Origin: Mucidula mucida
Taxonomy: Eukaryota; Basidiomycota; Agaricomycetes; Agaricales; Physalacriaceae
Assembly: GCA_015501055.1 (NCBI GenBank)
Contig: JADNYV010000053.1
Coordinates: 62,001-126,000 of the forward strand
DNA: 64,000 nucleotides
Reading direction: 5' to 3'
Shown here: positions 12,201 to 22,962 of the stretch, piece by piece
How the letters are laid out: each line of letters begins with the position of its first letter
How positions within the stretch are numbered: the first letter of the stretch is position 1
Notes under the pieces: generated by a model
Databases searched by the model: none
The model's input: only the letters and a program-made list of their open reading frames with translations
What the model was told of the DNA's origin: nothing
Translations under genes and position numbers: made by a program

Positions 12201-12754
12201 CCGCACTCATTCACGAATTTAGGCCACCCCACATTGTCATAATGCAGTCCTATCAAGTCTGATCTGGCTTTAGACTGTTCAGGTAGTAGATGAGGTTCAG
12301 GGCACGGTTCCTAAAGAGGGTTTCAGCGACGTATCAGAGAGCAATCTTCGTTATCTTACAAAGTTCATGATCCAGTCTGGCAGCGCGAACCGAAGTACGT
12401 CGTGCACAGCCTCCCTAACATTGTGATCTGGTTCGTCCACATAGATGGGAATGCCTCGGAGACCAAGCAATGGAAACGGTATGCTTGTCACCTCGTCTTG
12501 TGCCGCATAAAGACACCTGAGTCGGTATTGACGCATGAGTAATGGGCTCAAATAAGGGTGTCTACGCACAGGCGCGCCTCGTCATCTGAGCACTTTGGAT
12601 ATGAATTAGCTGGTTCGGCATCTGATACGTCCTCGTCGTTCAAGTCGGAAGACATTTGCATAGAGTCCTCGTCGTTGTCGGAAGACATTTGCATAGAGTC
12701 TTCGTCACTGTCGAAAGAAATTTGCGTAGACTCTTCGTCACTGTCGAAAGACAT
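9235..12754 (-). pseudogene. A2: family-A gene interrupted by a LINE
   Basis: ATG at 12754 opens an acidic repeat exon (four diverged MSFDSDEDSTQ-like units) ending SDDEARL. All following exons match A3: ALPDWIMNF, LTPSLIWTPAYDMIFEYIEH, IPDVVFSV/PLLLVEYNK, SIQMMHLY, DAVEDSKKGMSRR, YNHAWAVHRHL, NVFVGWMDQ. Splice sites are intact, and the frame is open up to the last exon. There a LINE insertion (9527-10073) lies between NECIIQEL and SDTDFTF, so the last about 90 residues are displaced; the stop at 9235-9237 belongs to the old 3' end. Apart from this the gene reads cleanly, so the insertion is probably the first disabling event. It is tail to tail with K1 and an inverted duplicate of A1. Confidence 0.85.
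9515..10085 (-). mobile_element. 5'-truncated LINE with poly(A) tail and target-site duplication
   Basis: On the minus strand the insert encodes the end of a non-LTR retrotransposon ORF2, with the zinc knuckle CPSCRYHKEDVFHYLLRC (C-x2-C-x8-H-x4-C) and a stop after FQNAMF. A 3' UTR of roughly 200 nt and a run of about 26 A (plus-strand T at 9525-9550) follow. Flanking copies of AGTTCTTGAATT (9515-9526 and 10074-10085) are the target-site duplication, although the outermost T bases may belong to the tail. The insert is about 547 bp, so it is a heavily 5'-truncated copy, as expected for target-primed reverse transcription. The 3' UTR holds a perfect hairpin at 9656-9674. Confidence 0.92.
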
Positions 12755-13080
12755 ATGCGTCCAGAAATTGGCGATGGTGGGAGGTTTTAAAAGAAGTTCA
12801 TTGTTTCCGCACACGTACTCAGTAAGTAGTGTAAGCCAGGGTCGAAACCTGTAATTAATACTGAACCTACGCCAGCTATCCGAAGATGTCAGATCCTCTG
12901 TAGAAGGTGGGGAGTGCAAGTGTGTTGAATGAGCCCAGACACGGAAGAGGAACGAATGAAAGTATCGACACGGTATAGAGAACAATCCCGGAGGTATTGT
13001 ATGAGCACTTAGATGTTCCAAAAAAACCACTTCCATGCACGACAAGAACGCCATTGAATATACAAAATCTATGGCTCCCG
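12755..13080. other. A2 upstream region
   Basis: No separate gene. The sequence resembles the region upstream of A3 (20666-20930). The minus-strand frame remains open upstream of the ATG at 12754 but lacks family features. Confidence 0.4.
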
Positions 13081-13344
13081 TCATTCTCGTCGCGAGAACG
13101 TCACCATCATACTCCGCGGCTTATGCATGAATTCTTCCGTGGTCTCCAAGACGGACCAGTGTACTAAACTGTCCAGCTTCGCCTGCATCCCGACTGGCGA
13201 TGCGCTAAACATGAGCAAGTCATCCACTTGAGCCAATTTTGACACATGAGTGCCCTCCCATACCACATCAGCCGAATGATCTGGTAGGTTGAAGTCAGAG
13301 AGGTACAGGTTCCACAAGATGGGAGACGCTGAATCTCTCGTCAT
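13081..13344 (-). mobile_element. Non-LTR reverse transcriptase fragment
   Basis: The frame reads TRDSASPILWNLYLSDFNLP, then VSKLAQVDDLLMFSASPVG, then KLDSLVHWS. This is the palm region of fungal LINE reverse transcriptases, where the equivalents are GDSASPLLWNLYLADF and an xADD box. The Ala of the ADD box is Val here (QVDD). The fragment has no thumb, endonuclease or 3' end. Its downstream part (VLETTEEFMHKPRSMMV) recurs upstream of A3, so it was carried along in the duplication of the A upstream region. Confidence 0.75.
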
Positions 13345-13490
13345 TAGTCCAATGAGAGCCAGTAAAGTACTCGCGTGTAGGTCTGAAGCCGATACTTCAG
13401 ACAGCGCATATTGAAATCAATATCGCGATAATCCTTCTTACAAGATAATACAGATACAATTACACGGTCGCACTTGCACGGTGGCTATAT

Positions 13491-16402
13491 CTAGGACTTG
13501 GCTACATTCGTTCGCCAAGAATCAATCCTCCTGTGACTTTCTGCTGGTTTGGTCCTATCATAATAGCCTCCCGGAATTCGCTGCGGCTGTTTCCACGACT
13601 GGTACTCATCACGGAGAACCGTGTCAAAAATTTCGATAGAGCGAGCACCCATAAGGGCATCCACAGATTCGAGTAAGTCAGGTGAGCCCTGTAACCTCAG
13701 CATCGCGAAAAGCCTGTACGCGTCAGACGCTTTGGATATATCGAAAATGAAATCCGCGTCGGAAAGTTCTTGAATCATGCAGTCATTCTACCCTCGAGGG
13801 TCAGATGTGTAATTCGCGCTGCGATAAGGTGACTGACTGTACCTTGTCCATATATCCCACGAACACGTTTACCGTATTGCGGTCAAGGAGAAAGCCAAGC
13901 ACAGCGGCGGTAGAAGCGAGCTGATGCATCTCCCATATCGCCAGAGCAGACCGCATAGATACGGCGAGGTGCGCGATGTGCTTCTTTCTCTCCTCCACAT
14001 TGTCGGGAATGAGAACATATTCGGCGATGGAGATGGGTACATCGACGTTGGATGGCCCAAGAGCTTCTGCTTCGAGATCAACGGATGCGCTAAGGTCTGC
14101 GAATATGCGGCTGGCGTCGTTCAAACCCGAAGCCATGCAGCGCGTCTGCCACTCCTTTCTAAAGCGCGTGTACACAGATTTTAAAGGCATGACGAATGCC
14201 ATCTCTGGGCGTATATAATTTAGAGTCAGCGTCTCTAGGTCGTCGCTCGTCGAAGCTGCCAACCGAAGACAACGGTGAACCGCCCATTGGTGATTATATC
14301 TGAGGATGCTATGAGAACAGATACAAATGAGGTCTGCTTAGGAATGTGACTTACATCAGTACCGCTTCCCCGCAACCCGCAGCTTCTGTGAACAGCGTTC
14401 GATACAAGGTGAGCCAGCGGTTCGTTAGAGAGTGCGCCCAGTTGAGAGGACGTTGGAGTAGATCTTGAGCACGTAGGCAGGCCGACATCGAATATAAGAG
14501 ACTACTGCCAATATAACAAAGTCGACGCCTGTCAGTAGAGTCTCCAGGAACACCGCGATCGATGAGCTCTGTTGAATGTGTACGCCAAAAATCATTGAGA
14601 AGATCCTGCGTCCGGCGTGTGAGGCCTTTCTTACAGTCTTCTACAGCGGCCTAGTAGGATTTTTCGTTCAGGAAAAGGAAAATACCGACGTAGGGCTTTA
14701 CCTGTACGTCCGTAGGAGATACGGGGTTTGTTGTTGTAAAAAAGGGAAGCCATTCCTGGACGTGAGGAGGGAGACTCACGGTCGATGCAGGCATTGAGTA
14801 TAGTGCAACACTCCCGCGCCTAAGCCAACTAGCGATTCTCGGTGTAGTGTTCACAAATAGGAATCTGCCAGAGAATTAATACAGCTCAGAAGAATATGAT
14901 GGTACGCACTGGAGAAGCGGATCGTCCACTATCAACGGAGGATGCGCTCTATCAATGACACGCCTCCCGTTCGTAGGTACATCTTTGGTTGGCCACTCGT
15001 ACAGCAACGGACTTAAATCGGCCTCGTTGCCGGCTAATAGATCCTTTAGTTGCAAAGCTACCTTCGCCGACAATGTCTGTAGGTTTGCTAGGAGTGTGTA
15101 CAAATGCAGCATCTGAATGCAGTTCGAAACGTTGAATGTTGATCTGTAGTCGGAAAAGCGAACTTCATGTATGACCGGCTGCAAGTCACGTCAGTCCGAG
15201 GATGGAGATTATCGAAGGTGGGCAAACCTCATCGTCTTCAAAAACGCCTACGAACAAGCTGAACTGGTACACAGTGCCAGCAAAGAGGCCGAATACCGGT
15301 GTTGTGATTCCCAGAGCATCGTACAAAGCTAATGCAGCTGTCATCCCGGCGTAAAGGTGTTTCAGATGAGGCTCAAACCCAACTTCACGCGTCGATCCCC
15401 AACATTTGTTGTACTCGACAAGAAGGAGAGGCACATCCAGGACAGGCGAATGGGAACCATCGAAGTCGCGTGCCGGGTGGTACTCATGAGCTCGTTTGGC
15501 GAACGGCGAACGAGATGATTCGGATTCGGGAATCTGCACAGAAAATACAACATCTGGGATGACAACGGGCCATTCGTCGCCATCGGCTCGATTCGGGTAT
15601 ACAGACCATCTCGGACGAAAGCTAGAAGGTTCAAGTTGAACCACAATTTTCACCGTCCCGACGAGGGCTTACCTGGCGGCGATATTGGCATCACGAAGGA
15701 CATCGTGTTCGATGTATTCAAAGAAGATATCATACGCTGGTGTCCAGATTAGACTTGGAGTCAATATATAAACTCCCTCCTTTTCTGTTGCACACCGATA
15801 ATCTGTGTCAACGTTGAATGACAAGGCACGATGCAATAACAGATCGAAGTCGAGTCCGGACGGCATTGTTGGCCATGGCGCAGTGAAACCGTACTTTTTT
15901 GAGAGAAACTGCCACTCCAATCGTCTAAAATGATATCGTATCAAGGCTAAATAGCCTTTAGATTGCTGAGGTAGACTGGCTTCAGGGCACGGATCCTACA
16001 AACAACGAGTTTTCAGCGACACATTGTGTCAGGAGATGAAAGGAATCCATCAACTTACACACTTTTTGATCCAATCTGGTAGTGCGCATCGCAGCATGTC
16101 GCGCATAGCCTCGTTCAAGACTGTGGAGTCTAGATATGGGTCGTCGACGTAAATAAAGCGGCCTGGCCAGGCATGCAACGGAAACTTCAAAATGCCTGTT
16201 ACTTCTGTTTGTCTGTGACTGTGATAGAGATACCTGAGCACAGTGTTTAGTCTAGGCAATGTACTGAAATAAACCTTGATACGTACATGCGGGCCTCGTC
16301 GTCTGAGCACTGTGGATATGAATCGGCTGGTGTTGCATCTTTCAAGACGTCGTCGTCGTCGAAAGACATTTGCGTGGAATCTTCGTCACTGTCGAAAGAC
16401 AT
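13491..16402 (-). CDS. A4: family-A gene, apparently intact, divergent
   Basis: ATG at 16402. Nine exons, all with GT-AG introns of 45-56 nt, can be joined without a break. Exon 1 carries two acidic units (MSFDSDEDSTQ, MSFDDDDV) and SDDEARM. Then follow RYLYHSH...ALPDWIKKC, MIRYHFRRLEWQFL...TPAYDIFFEYIEHD, the nuclease-like exon with IPDVVFSVQIPESES and PLLLVEYNKCWGSTRE, VIHEVRFSDYRSTFNVSNCI, FLFVNTTPRIASWLRRG, AAVEDCKKGLTRR, YNHQWAVHRCLRLAA and a last exon ending WRTNVAKS. It is clearly more diverged than A1, A2 and A3 are from each other, and lies in tandem with A3. Product about 820 aa, no signal peptide or membrane segment. Function unknown; a PD-(D/E)XK-like fold is inferred from the pattern around the VEYNK strand. 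Confidence 0.75.
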
Positions 16403-16809
16403 ATGCGTCCAGAAATTGGTGACGATAGGAGGTTACATAAAAGAAGTTCTTTACGGCGATATTTTTCGGACACGTCTGCTTAGTAGTATAAGCCAGGGTC
16501 AAACCTCTAATTTAGATTGAATATTGAACCTGCGCTACCCTCCGGAAGACTTCAAAGGCTAGTATTCGCAAATGCCAGCTCCTATGGGGGAATTGGAGAG
16601 TACAAGTCTGTTGAACGAGTCCAGACACGGAGTGAAAGAATCAATACGGACCATTGACTAGAGAGTCCGTGGGAACAATCTAATGCATCGGTGTTGCGGG
16701 TGCGAGGTCCTCCAACAGACACGCGAGTCGATGGATGGCGGAAAATAGTGTATACTATATATTATACACTGGCCTACGCGACATTCATAATGTAACTGCG
16801 TCCATCGGC

Positions 16810-16860
16810 GGTTGTTGTTGTTGTTACACGATGGTGGTTGTTGTTGTTGTTGTTGTTGTT
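16810..16860 (+). repeat. (GTT)n microsatellite
   Basis: Two GTT runs of about 5 and 8 units are separated by ACACGATGG. They lie in the gene-free spacer between A4 and A3. Confidence 0.9.
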
Positions 16861-17323
16861 AAACAGCCTATTGGCCCACATGACCGGCTGGCCGCAAGAG
16901 GTGCGCACGCGATGACGACATAAGCCATCACCCGTACGTCTCTTGCGCTCTCTACCCTCCCAAGAAGCCGAGCTCACCGTCGAACCACGGCGGTAGAACT
17001 TCAAGGTCAGGCAGGAGCACCAAAGGAGAGGAGAATACGAGAATGTATGTTCACAATTCAACAGAGATAGTGCTCGGCTTGTTCGGCGTGAGCCTCACCC
17101 GGCAATCACCAGCAAACTGTACAGTGCGACTGAAGCCACCAAAACTTTACCAACGTTGAGCCAGCTGCAGGCGGCCAAAAGAATAGAAATATATATATAT
17201 GAGGCCATCTTCGTCGCTTGAACCAACGTACACAGGATGCCAGTTCAACTATAAGGTAGAAAAAGACAGAAGCGGTTTGCATGTCTCTCGCAATAGTCGC
17301 GGCTTTCAACGGAACGTAGCTTA

Positions 17324-17612
17324 CGCCTATCGTGCTCGGGTCGTAGCCTTCAACGTCCTCGATCCAAGATCTTAAAACACAAATAAAACAATCCTTATGC
17401 CTATTGAACTCGGGTCACAGCAGAACGTATACCACACGCCTATTAAGCTCGGGTCGTGGCCTTCATCGCCTAAAGAAATCTGGGCGGCAGTGATGTGGTG
17501 GTGGCAAGACGCGCGCCTGTCGTGCTCGGGTCGCGGTCTTCAGAACAAATGCAAGGCAAACGACAAATGCTAACAACAAACACGCGCCTATTGAGCTCGG
17601 GCAGCGGTCGTA
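17324..17612 (+). repeat. Irregular cluster of a short GC-rich repeat
   Basis: Five copies of a motif near CGCCTATTGAGCTCGGGTCG, often followed by a GGCCTTC-like stretch, begin at about 17324, 17397, 17437, 17514 and 17584. Spacing varies between 40 and 77 bp, so it is not a simple tandem array. The rest of the 16403-17795 spacer shows no gene. Confidence 0.6.
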
Positions 17613-17795
17613 TGCGTGGAAGTGGATGGTGGTGTAGGGTAGATGGTGGTGGTAGGTGGCCAATGAGTACTAAGTAAGTGATGGCAGTGGTTGACGCGTC
17701 GGGACCAAACAGGGTAGCAGAGCCACACGATCAATCCTTCTTTTTTCGCCACTCTTCTGAGTCCTCATCATTCGTTCACAATAATACAGGTAAAA

Positions 17796-20665
17796 TTACA
17801 GTCTGTCAGATACACCTGAAAGCCAAGCCTGCATATTTCTGGTACTTTCTACTGGCTTTTTCAAATCGAAAAAGCTGCTCAGGTTCCGCTTCGGCTCTTT
17901 CCACGAGTGATAATCTTCACGGAACGCCGCGCTGACTGCTTCGCCAACGTGAGCCTCTATAACAGCGTTCACGTGTTTGGACAACGTCCTAGATCCTTGT
18001 AGCCTGAGCAACGCGAATAGGCTATAAGCATCAGACGGTTTGGATATATCGAAAATGAAATCGGTGTCGGAAAGTTCTTGAATTATGCATTCACTCTACG
18101 TTCTTGAGTCAGATGTATACTTCGCGCAGTGAAAAGAAATCGTACCTGGTCCATCCATCCCACGAACACGTTTACCGTATTGCGGTCAAGGAGAAAGCCA
18201 AGCACAGCGGCGGTAGAAGCAAGTTGATGCATTTCCCATATCGCTAGAGCAGACCTCATGGAGATGGCGAGGTGTGCGACGTGCTTCTCTCTCTCCGTAG
18301 CATCGTCGGGAGTCAGGACGTATTCAACAACGAAGACGGGCATGCCGACAGGAAGTGTATCGTGACGGTCGGCTTCGAGATCAGTACACACACATAGGTC
18401 TGCGCATACACGATGGGCGTGATCCGATCCCGAAGACCCGCGGAGCGTTCTCCACTCCTGTTCACGGCGCCAACAGATAGACTCTACGGGCATGAGAAAA
18501 GCCATGTATGGGCGGATCACATCTAAGTTGAGCGTATCCAGTTCGTCGAGTGTTGAAGGTTCTAACCGAAGACGACGGTGAACCGCCCATGCGTGATTGT
18601 ATCTGAGCGGGATATGAAAAGAGACCTTCAAGTACTGTCTGGGAGTGCTACTTACCGCAATATCAAAACATCGCAGCACCGTGCAGCTTCTGTGAACAGC
18701 GTTCGGTACAACGTGAGCCAGTTGTTTGTTAGAGTGTGGCCTCTGGTGAGGGGACAATGCAGCAGATCTAGGGCACGAGCGCATGCAGACAGTGAATACA
18801 GGAGATTGTCGGAGATATAGCGAAGCTGCGTCTGGTCGCCATCAGGCGCGTCTGGAGCCCCACGACCAATCACATCTGTGCCATGCGCAGACCATAAGGT
18901 ATCAGCAAGAGCCCGTACTCGGCGTGACATGCCTTTCCTACTGTCTTCCACAGCGTCCTATAGATATTCTTCGATTAGATTGAATAGTCGAAGATGATCA
19001 GCATTCGAATTACCCGTACAACCGCAAAGGATACAGGACTTGTTGCTGTACAAAGGTCTAACCAATCCCGAACGTGAGAAGGAAGACTCGCTATCAACGC
19101 TGGTCTTGCAACAAGCGTCATCCGACCACGCCGAAGCCAATCAGCGATTCTGCGTGTAGAGCTGACGAAAAGGAATCTGCCAAACGGTCAGTACAATTAC
19201 GATGGCGACGACGGTACGCACTGGAGAAGCGGATCGTCCACTACCAACGGAGGACGTGCACTGTCAATGAAACGCCTCCTCTCCGTAGGTGGGACTGTGG
19301 TCGGCCATTCGTACAGCAGCGGACTCAAATCGGCCTCTTTGTTGTCCAGCAGAGCCGTCAGGTGCAAAGAGACCTTTGCTGAGAGTGCCTGTAGATTTCC
19401 CAGAAGGGCATATAAATGCATCATCTGGATGCTGTTCGAGACGTCAAAAATCGACTCATAATATTCGGCGATGTGAACTTGGCGTATCATTGGCTGTGAA
19501 TCACATCAGTTCCGGCACAGCTGAGGTTGATCACAGGCGGAAGTACCTCGTCGTCTTCAATGACGCCTGCGAACAAGCTAAATTCGTAGACATTGCCAGC
19601 AAAGAGGCCGAATACAGGTGTTCTTATTCCAAGGGCGTCGTACAAGGCTAAGACAGCCATCATCCCGACATGAAGGTGATCCAAATGAGGGTCCACCCCG
19701 ACTTGACGGCTCGATCCCCAGCATTTGTTGTATTCAACGAGAAGTAACGGTACTTCCAGGAGAGACGAATGGGATCCATCGAACTTGTGGGCCGGGTGGA
19801 ATCTATGTGCCCGGGCGGTGAACGGAGAACGAGAAGGTTCGGATGCGGGGATTTGCACAGAAAATACAACATCCGGGATGACAACGGGCCATTCGTCACC
19901 AGGGGTTTGATTCGGGTACACAGACCATCTCGGACGAAAGCTAGTAGAAGGTTCTTCAGACGCAATGCCCACCGTCCGACGAGGGCTTACCTAGCGGAAA
20001 TGTTTACATCTCGAAGCACATCACGTTCAATGTACTCGAAAATCATATCATATGCCGGTGTCCAGATGAGACTTGGCGTTAACAGTTCTGCTTCGGCATA
20101 TTCCGTTGCACACTGAAGTCTTGCGACAACGCTGAGTGTCAGGGCTCGATGCAATAACAATTCAAAGGGGAGTCCATAGGGCAACAAGGCGCACTCATTC
20201 GAGAATTTAGGCCACCTCGAACTGTTATAATGCAGTTTTATCAAGTGTAAATTGGCTTTAGACCGTTCAGGTAGTAGATGAGGTTCAGGGCACGGTTTCT
20301 AAACAGGGGTTCAGCGACGTATGATCAGAGAACACTGTTTTTTTATCTTACCAACTTCATGATCCAGTCTGGCAGCGCGAACCGAAGTATGTCTTGCACA
20401 GCTTCCCTAACATTGCGATCCAGACCTGGTCCGTCTGGAAAACCATGCAATGGAAACGGGATGCTTGTCACCGTCTCATTTTCAGCCGCATAAAGCCACC
20501 TGAGTCGGGATTGACACACAAGTAATGGGCTGAAATAAGGGTGTCTACGCACATGCGCGCCTCGTCGTCTGAGCACTGTGGATATGAATTAGCTGGTGAT
20601 ACGTCTTCGTCGTTGTCAAAAGACATTTGCGTAGAGTCTTCGTCACTGTCATTGTCAAAAGACAT
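17796..20665 (-). CDS. A3: family-A gene, best intact copy
   Basis: ATG at 20665 opens MSFDNDSDEDSTQMSFDNDE and SDDEARM. The exons join in frame to a stop near 17796, giving roughly 820 aa. Landmarks: WLYAAENETV...ALPDWIMKL; an exon with LPFELLLHRAL and DMIFEYIERDVLRDVNI; then SFRPRWSVYPN, IPDVVFSVQIPASE, PLLLVEYNKCWGSSR and TPVFGLFAGNVYEFSLFAG at about residues 200-330; YYESIFDVSNSIQMMHLY; IADWLRRGR; DAVEDSRKGMSRR; YNHAWAVHRRL; SALAIWEMHQLASTAAVLG; ECIIQELSDTDF. The Asp of IPD and the Glu/Lys of VEYNK sit where PD-(D/E)XK enzymes keep catalytic residues, but the Lys is one position late (E-Y-N-K), so activity is uncertain. No signal peptide or membrane span. The last residues (SDRL) differ from A1 (GAP). 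I do not recognise the family by name. Confidence 0.78.
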
Positions 20666-20929
20666 ATGCGTCCAGAAATTGGCGATGGTGGAAAGTTGAA
20701 AGAAGTTCGTTGCTACGCCGAGTTTCCGCACACGTACTGAATAAGTAGTGTAAGTCAGGGTCGAAACTAGATTGAGTATTGATATTGAACCGGCGGCGCC
20801 AACCTCCGGAAGACTGCAAGGCTATCTGCAAATGTCAGAGGATCCATATATACATTGGAGAGTACGAGTCAAACCACTGCTGTCCTACTCTATACACGAC
20901 AAGAATGCAACATATGTTAGTAAATTTAC

Positions 20930-21045
20930 CGTGATACAAAATCTACGACTCCCGTCAATCTCGTCGCGAGAACCTCACCATCATACTCCGCGGCTTATGC
21001 ATGAATCCCTCCGTGGTCTCCAAGACCGGCGACTGCAGCTGTATG
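20930..21045 (-). repeat. Second copy of the reverse-transcriptase-adjacent fragment
   Basis: It closely matches the plus-strand sequence around 13061-13160 (CGTCGCGAGAAC, CCATCATACTCCGCGGC). It reads VLETTEGFMHKPRSMMV on the minus strand. The position upstream of A3 mirrors the fragment upstream of A2, so the A genes were duplicated with a common 5' flank. The core RT motifs are missing here. Confidence 0.6.
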
Positions 21046-21148
21046 TTATAACGCAGTAGCACCGTGCTGAGCACCAATCGCATCTCCATATAAGCAAGAC
21101 TGGTGGTGTGGTCATCAGTCATCATTAAACATTATTCAGGTGAAACGC

Positions 21149-22962
21149 TTACTTCCTTCCAAGCTGAAAAATTATTAGTACTAAACGTCGTATTGAGTTT
21201 GAAGCTTAGACTTACACAAGCGCGCGGGCCTTTCCCAAATGTCAACAAGAACGATTTCAAGTCCTTCGCCTCAAGCCACCGTTCAGGTCGAAAGACCTCT
21301 GGATCGCCCCAAATACGCGCATCGTGTTGGATCGTCCACGCCGGTACCGACATCTCAGTCTGTCATTTACCATCATCACAGCTTCCAACTTCTTGCGAAA
21401 AAAGCACACACCCCTTCCGGAAAGAACCGCCCACAACAATGTGCCCCACCAGCCGGGACAGATCTATGCAGACCAATAGCAGTCGTAGCGAACATTCTCA
21501 GCCTTTCGAAAGCACTCGAACCGAGAAATCAAGAAAAAGATAGATGGTGTACACACCCTTCATCAATAGTCGCGTCCAGATACGGAATGTCCTTGACATG
21601 ATCATACCTCATCTCTGCGGTATCACCATCGAACGCGTCCTCCAGCGTACCAAGAAGCTTGCGATGCACACGCGGATGGGTCACAACAAGATGCAGAATC
21701 GCGGTCATCGAATTGGACGTCGTGTCGGAACCCGCAATCCTACGTACTGTCAACCAAACATATCATTTGGTGAATCTAAATGAAGGACTGACAGAAGCGT
21801 AACAGCTTCTGCTATTAGCTCCGTGATCTGCTTGGGCGTCAGTCGTTCTGGATCTTCCGAACGCGTTTTGATGAGCTTGCTCAAGATATCGTTCCTATCC
21901 GTGCGACACTTCAGTCGATGAGTGACCCTTCGGCGCGCGAGATCCTCGAGCCCCGCGGCGCACCGTCGTCCGCGAATGAAGAACGGGTCCGGAATGAACT
22001 TGGCGATAGCTTTGAACCACGGGTGCAGACCCAATACCGCCGCGAGATGTTCACGCTGTTGTAGATCATGATGAGCATCTTAGGCATCCAAAAATGAACG
22101 TACTTCATCAACGAGAGCGATCGCGTGTTCATGCGAGATATTTCCGTCAGGACGTTGAATCGAAACAACATCACTGCCCTATTCTTGAAGCATAAGCCAA
22201 CAATGCGATCTCATTATGGTAGAGAAAAAAAACCTACACGTCTAACCATCCCAATCGCCTCCCCAAACGCCAGATCAGAAAGCACATCAAAAGCAAGGTA
22301 ATTGAACCACAGCAGCGCATCAACCCATTCACCCGTCTCGCACATCTCATCCACCTTGCCCACGAACGTGCTCATCACAACATGCATATAATCCGTAAGC
22401 TGCCCCAGCGACGTGGCCGAAAACGTCCCCGACATCATCCTCCGCTTCTGTGCATGGTCCCGCCGATCCGTCGTCGAAAACACCGACGGCGCGTCCCCAA
22501 CAAACGCGCCATAAAACACACTCGACTTGCTGAACGCGCGCGTGCCTTGGCCGTATATCACGGGTATCGCGTCCCGGTGCGCGACCGAGATGTGATTGGG
22601 CGAGATTCGCACAAAGGTGCCGTATTTCTTTTGGGAACGGATGAGATTAAAAGATGCAACTCGCGAATCAGCTTCGCGCGCACCTGGTGTAGCTCGTGGA
22701 CAGCTAGGTAGCGGCGCCCCATGCGTGCATGGTACGGCAACCAGAGTGGGGTGTACCGAGCGAGGAGTGGTCCAGGAATGTCTCGAAAGGGATCCGTGAG
22801 GTGTATCTTCCGAAGAAAGTTGACGATGGCTAACAAGATTAGGACAGTCATAATCCTTTGAAGAATCGTCGGTATCAATGACCAGTGATAGAGAGTAGGA
22901 CACGTACTGGCTATGGGGTAAGGTGATATATGCGAAGAATGCGTCCAAGTAATGAAGAACAT
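21149..22962 (-). CDS. Cytochrome P450, CYP53-like, truncated after the heme loop
   Basis: About seven exons. The N-terminal exon reads IPGPLLARYTPLWLPYHARM and HELHQ. Next come KYGTFVRISPNHISVAHRDA and WVDALLWFNYLAFDVLSDLA; then GLHPWFKAIAKFIPDPFFIR; the I-helix AGSDTTSN; an ExxR motif (ERLR); PERWLE; and the heme loop FGKGPRAC. After the Cys the spliced frame reads LGRK and stops (21149-21151), where other family members continue with about 45 residues of L-helix and C-terminal beta structure. The body resembles benzoate 4-hydroxylases (CYP53), which para-hydroxylate aromatic acids at the ER. The start is uncertain: ATG 22962 precedes a poorly conserved N-terminus that should hold the membrane anchor (TVLILLAIVNFL). 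Either a recent stop mutation or an unrecognised 3' exon; more likely a broken gene. Confidence 0.72.

Noticed and set aside
12558..12854. Ser-rich plus-strand frame over the A2 exon 1 repeats
   Set aside because: It is the antisense reading of the acidic repeat; the same shadow appears at A4.
16810..16860. CRISPR-like array
   Set aside because: Simple GTT triplets without spacers, and a eukaryotic genome; a microsatellite.
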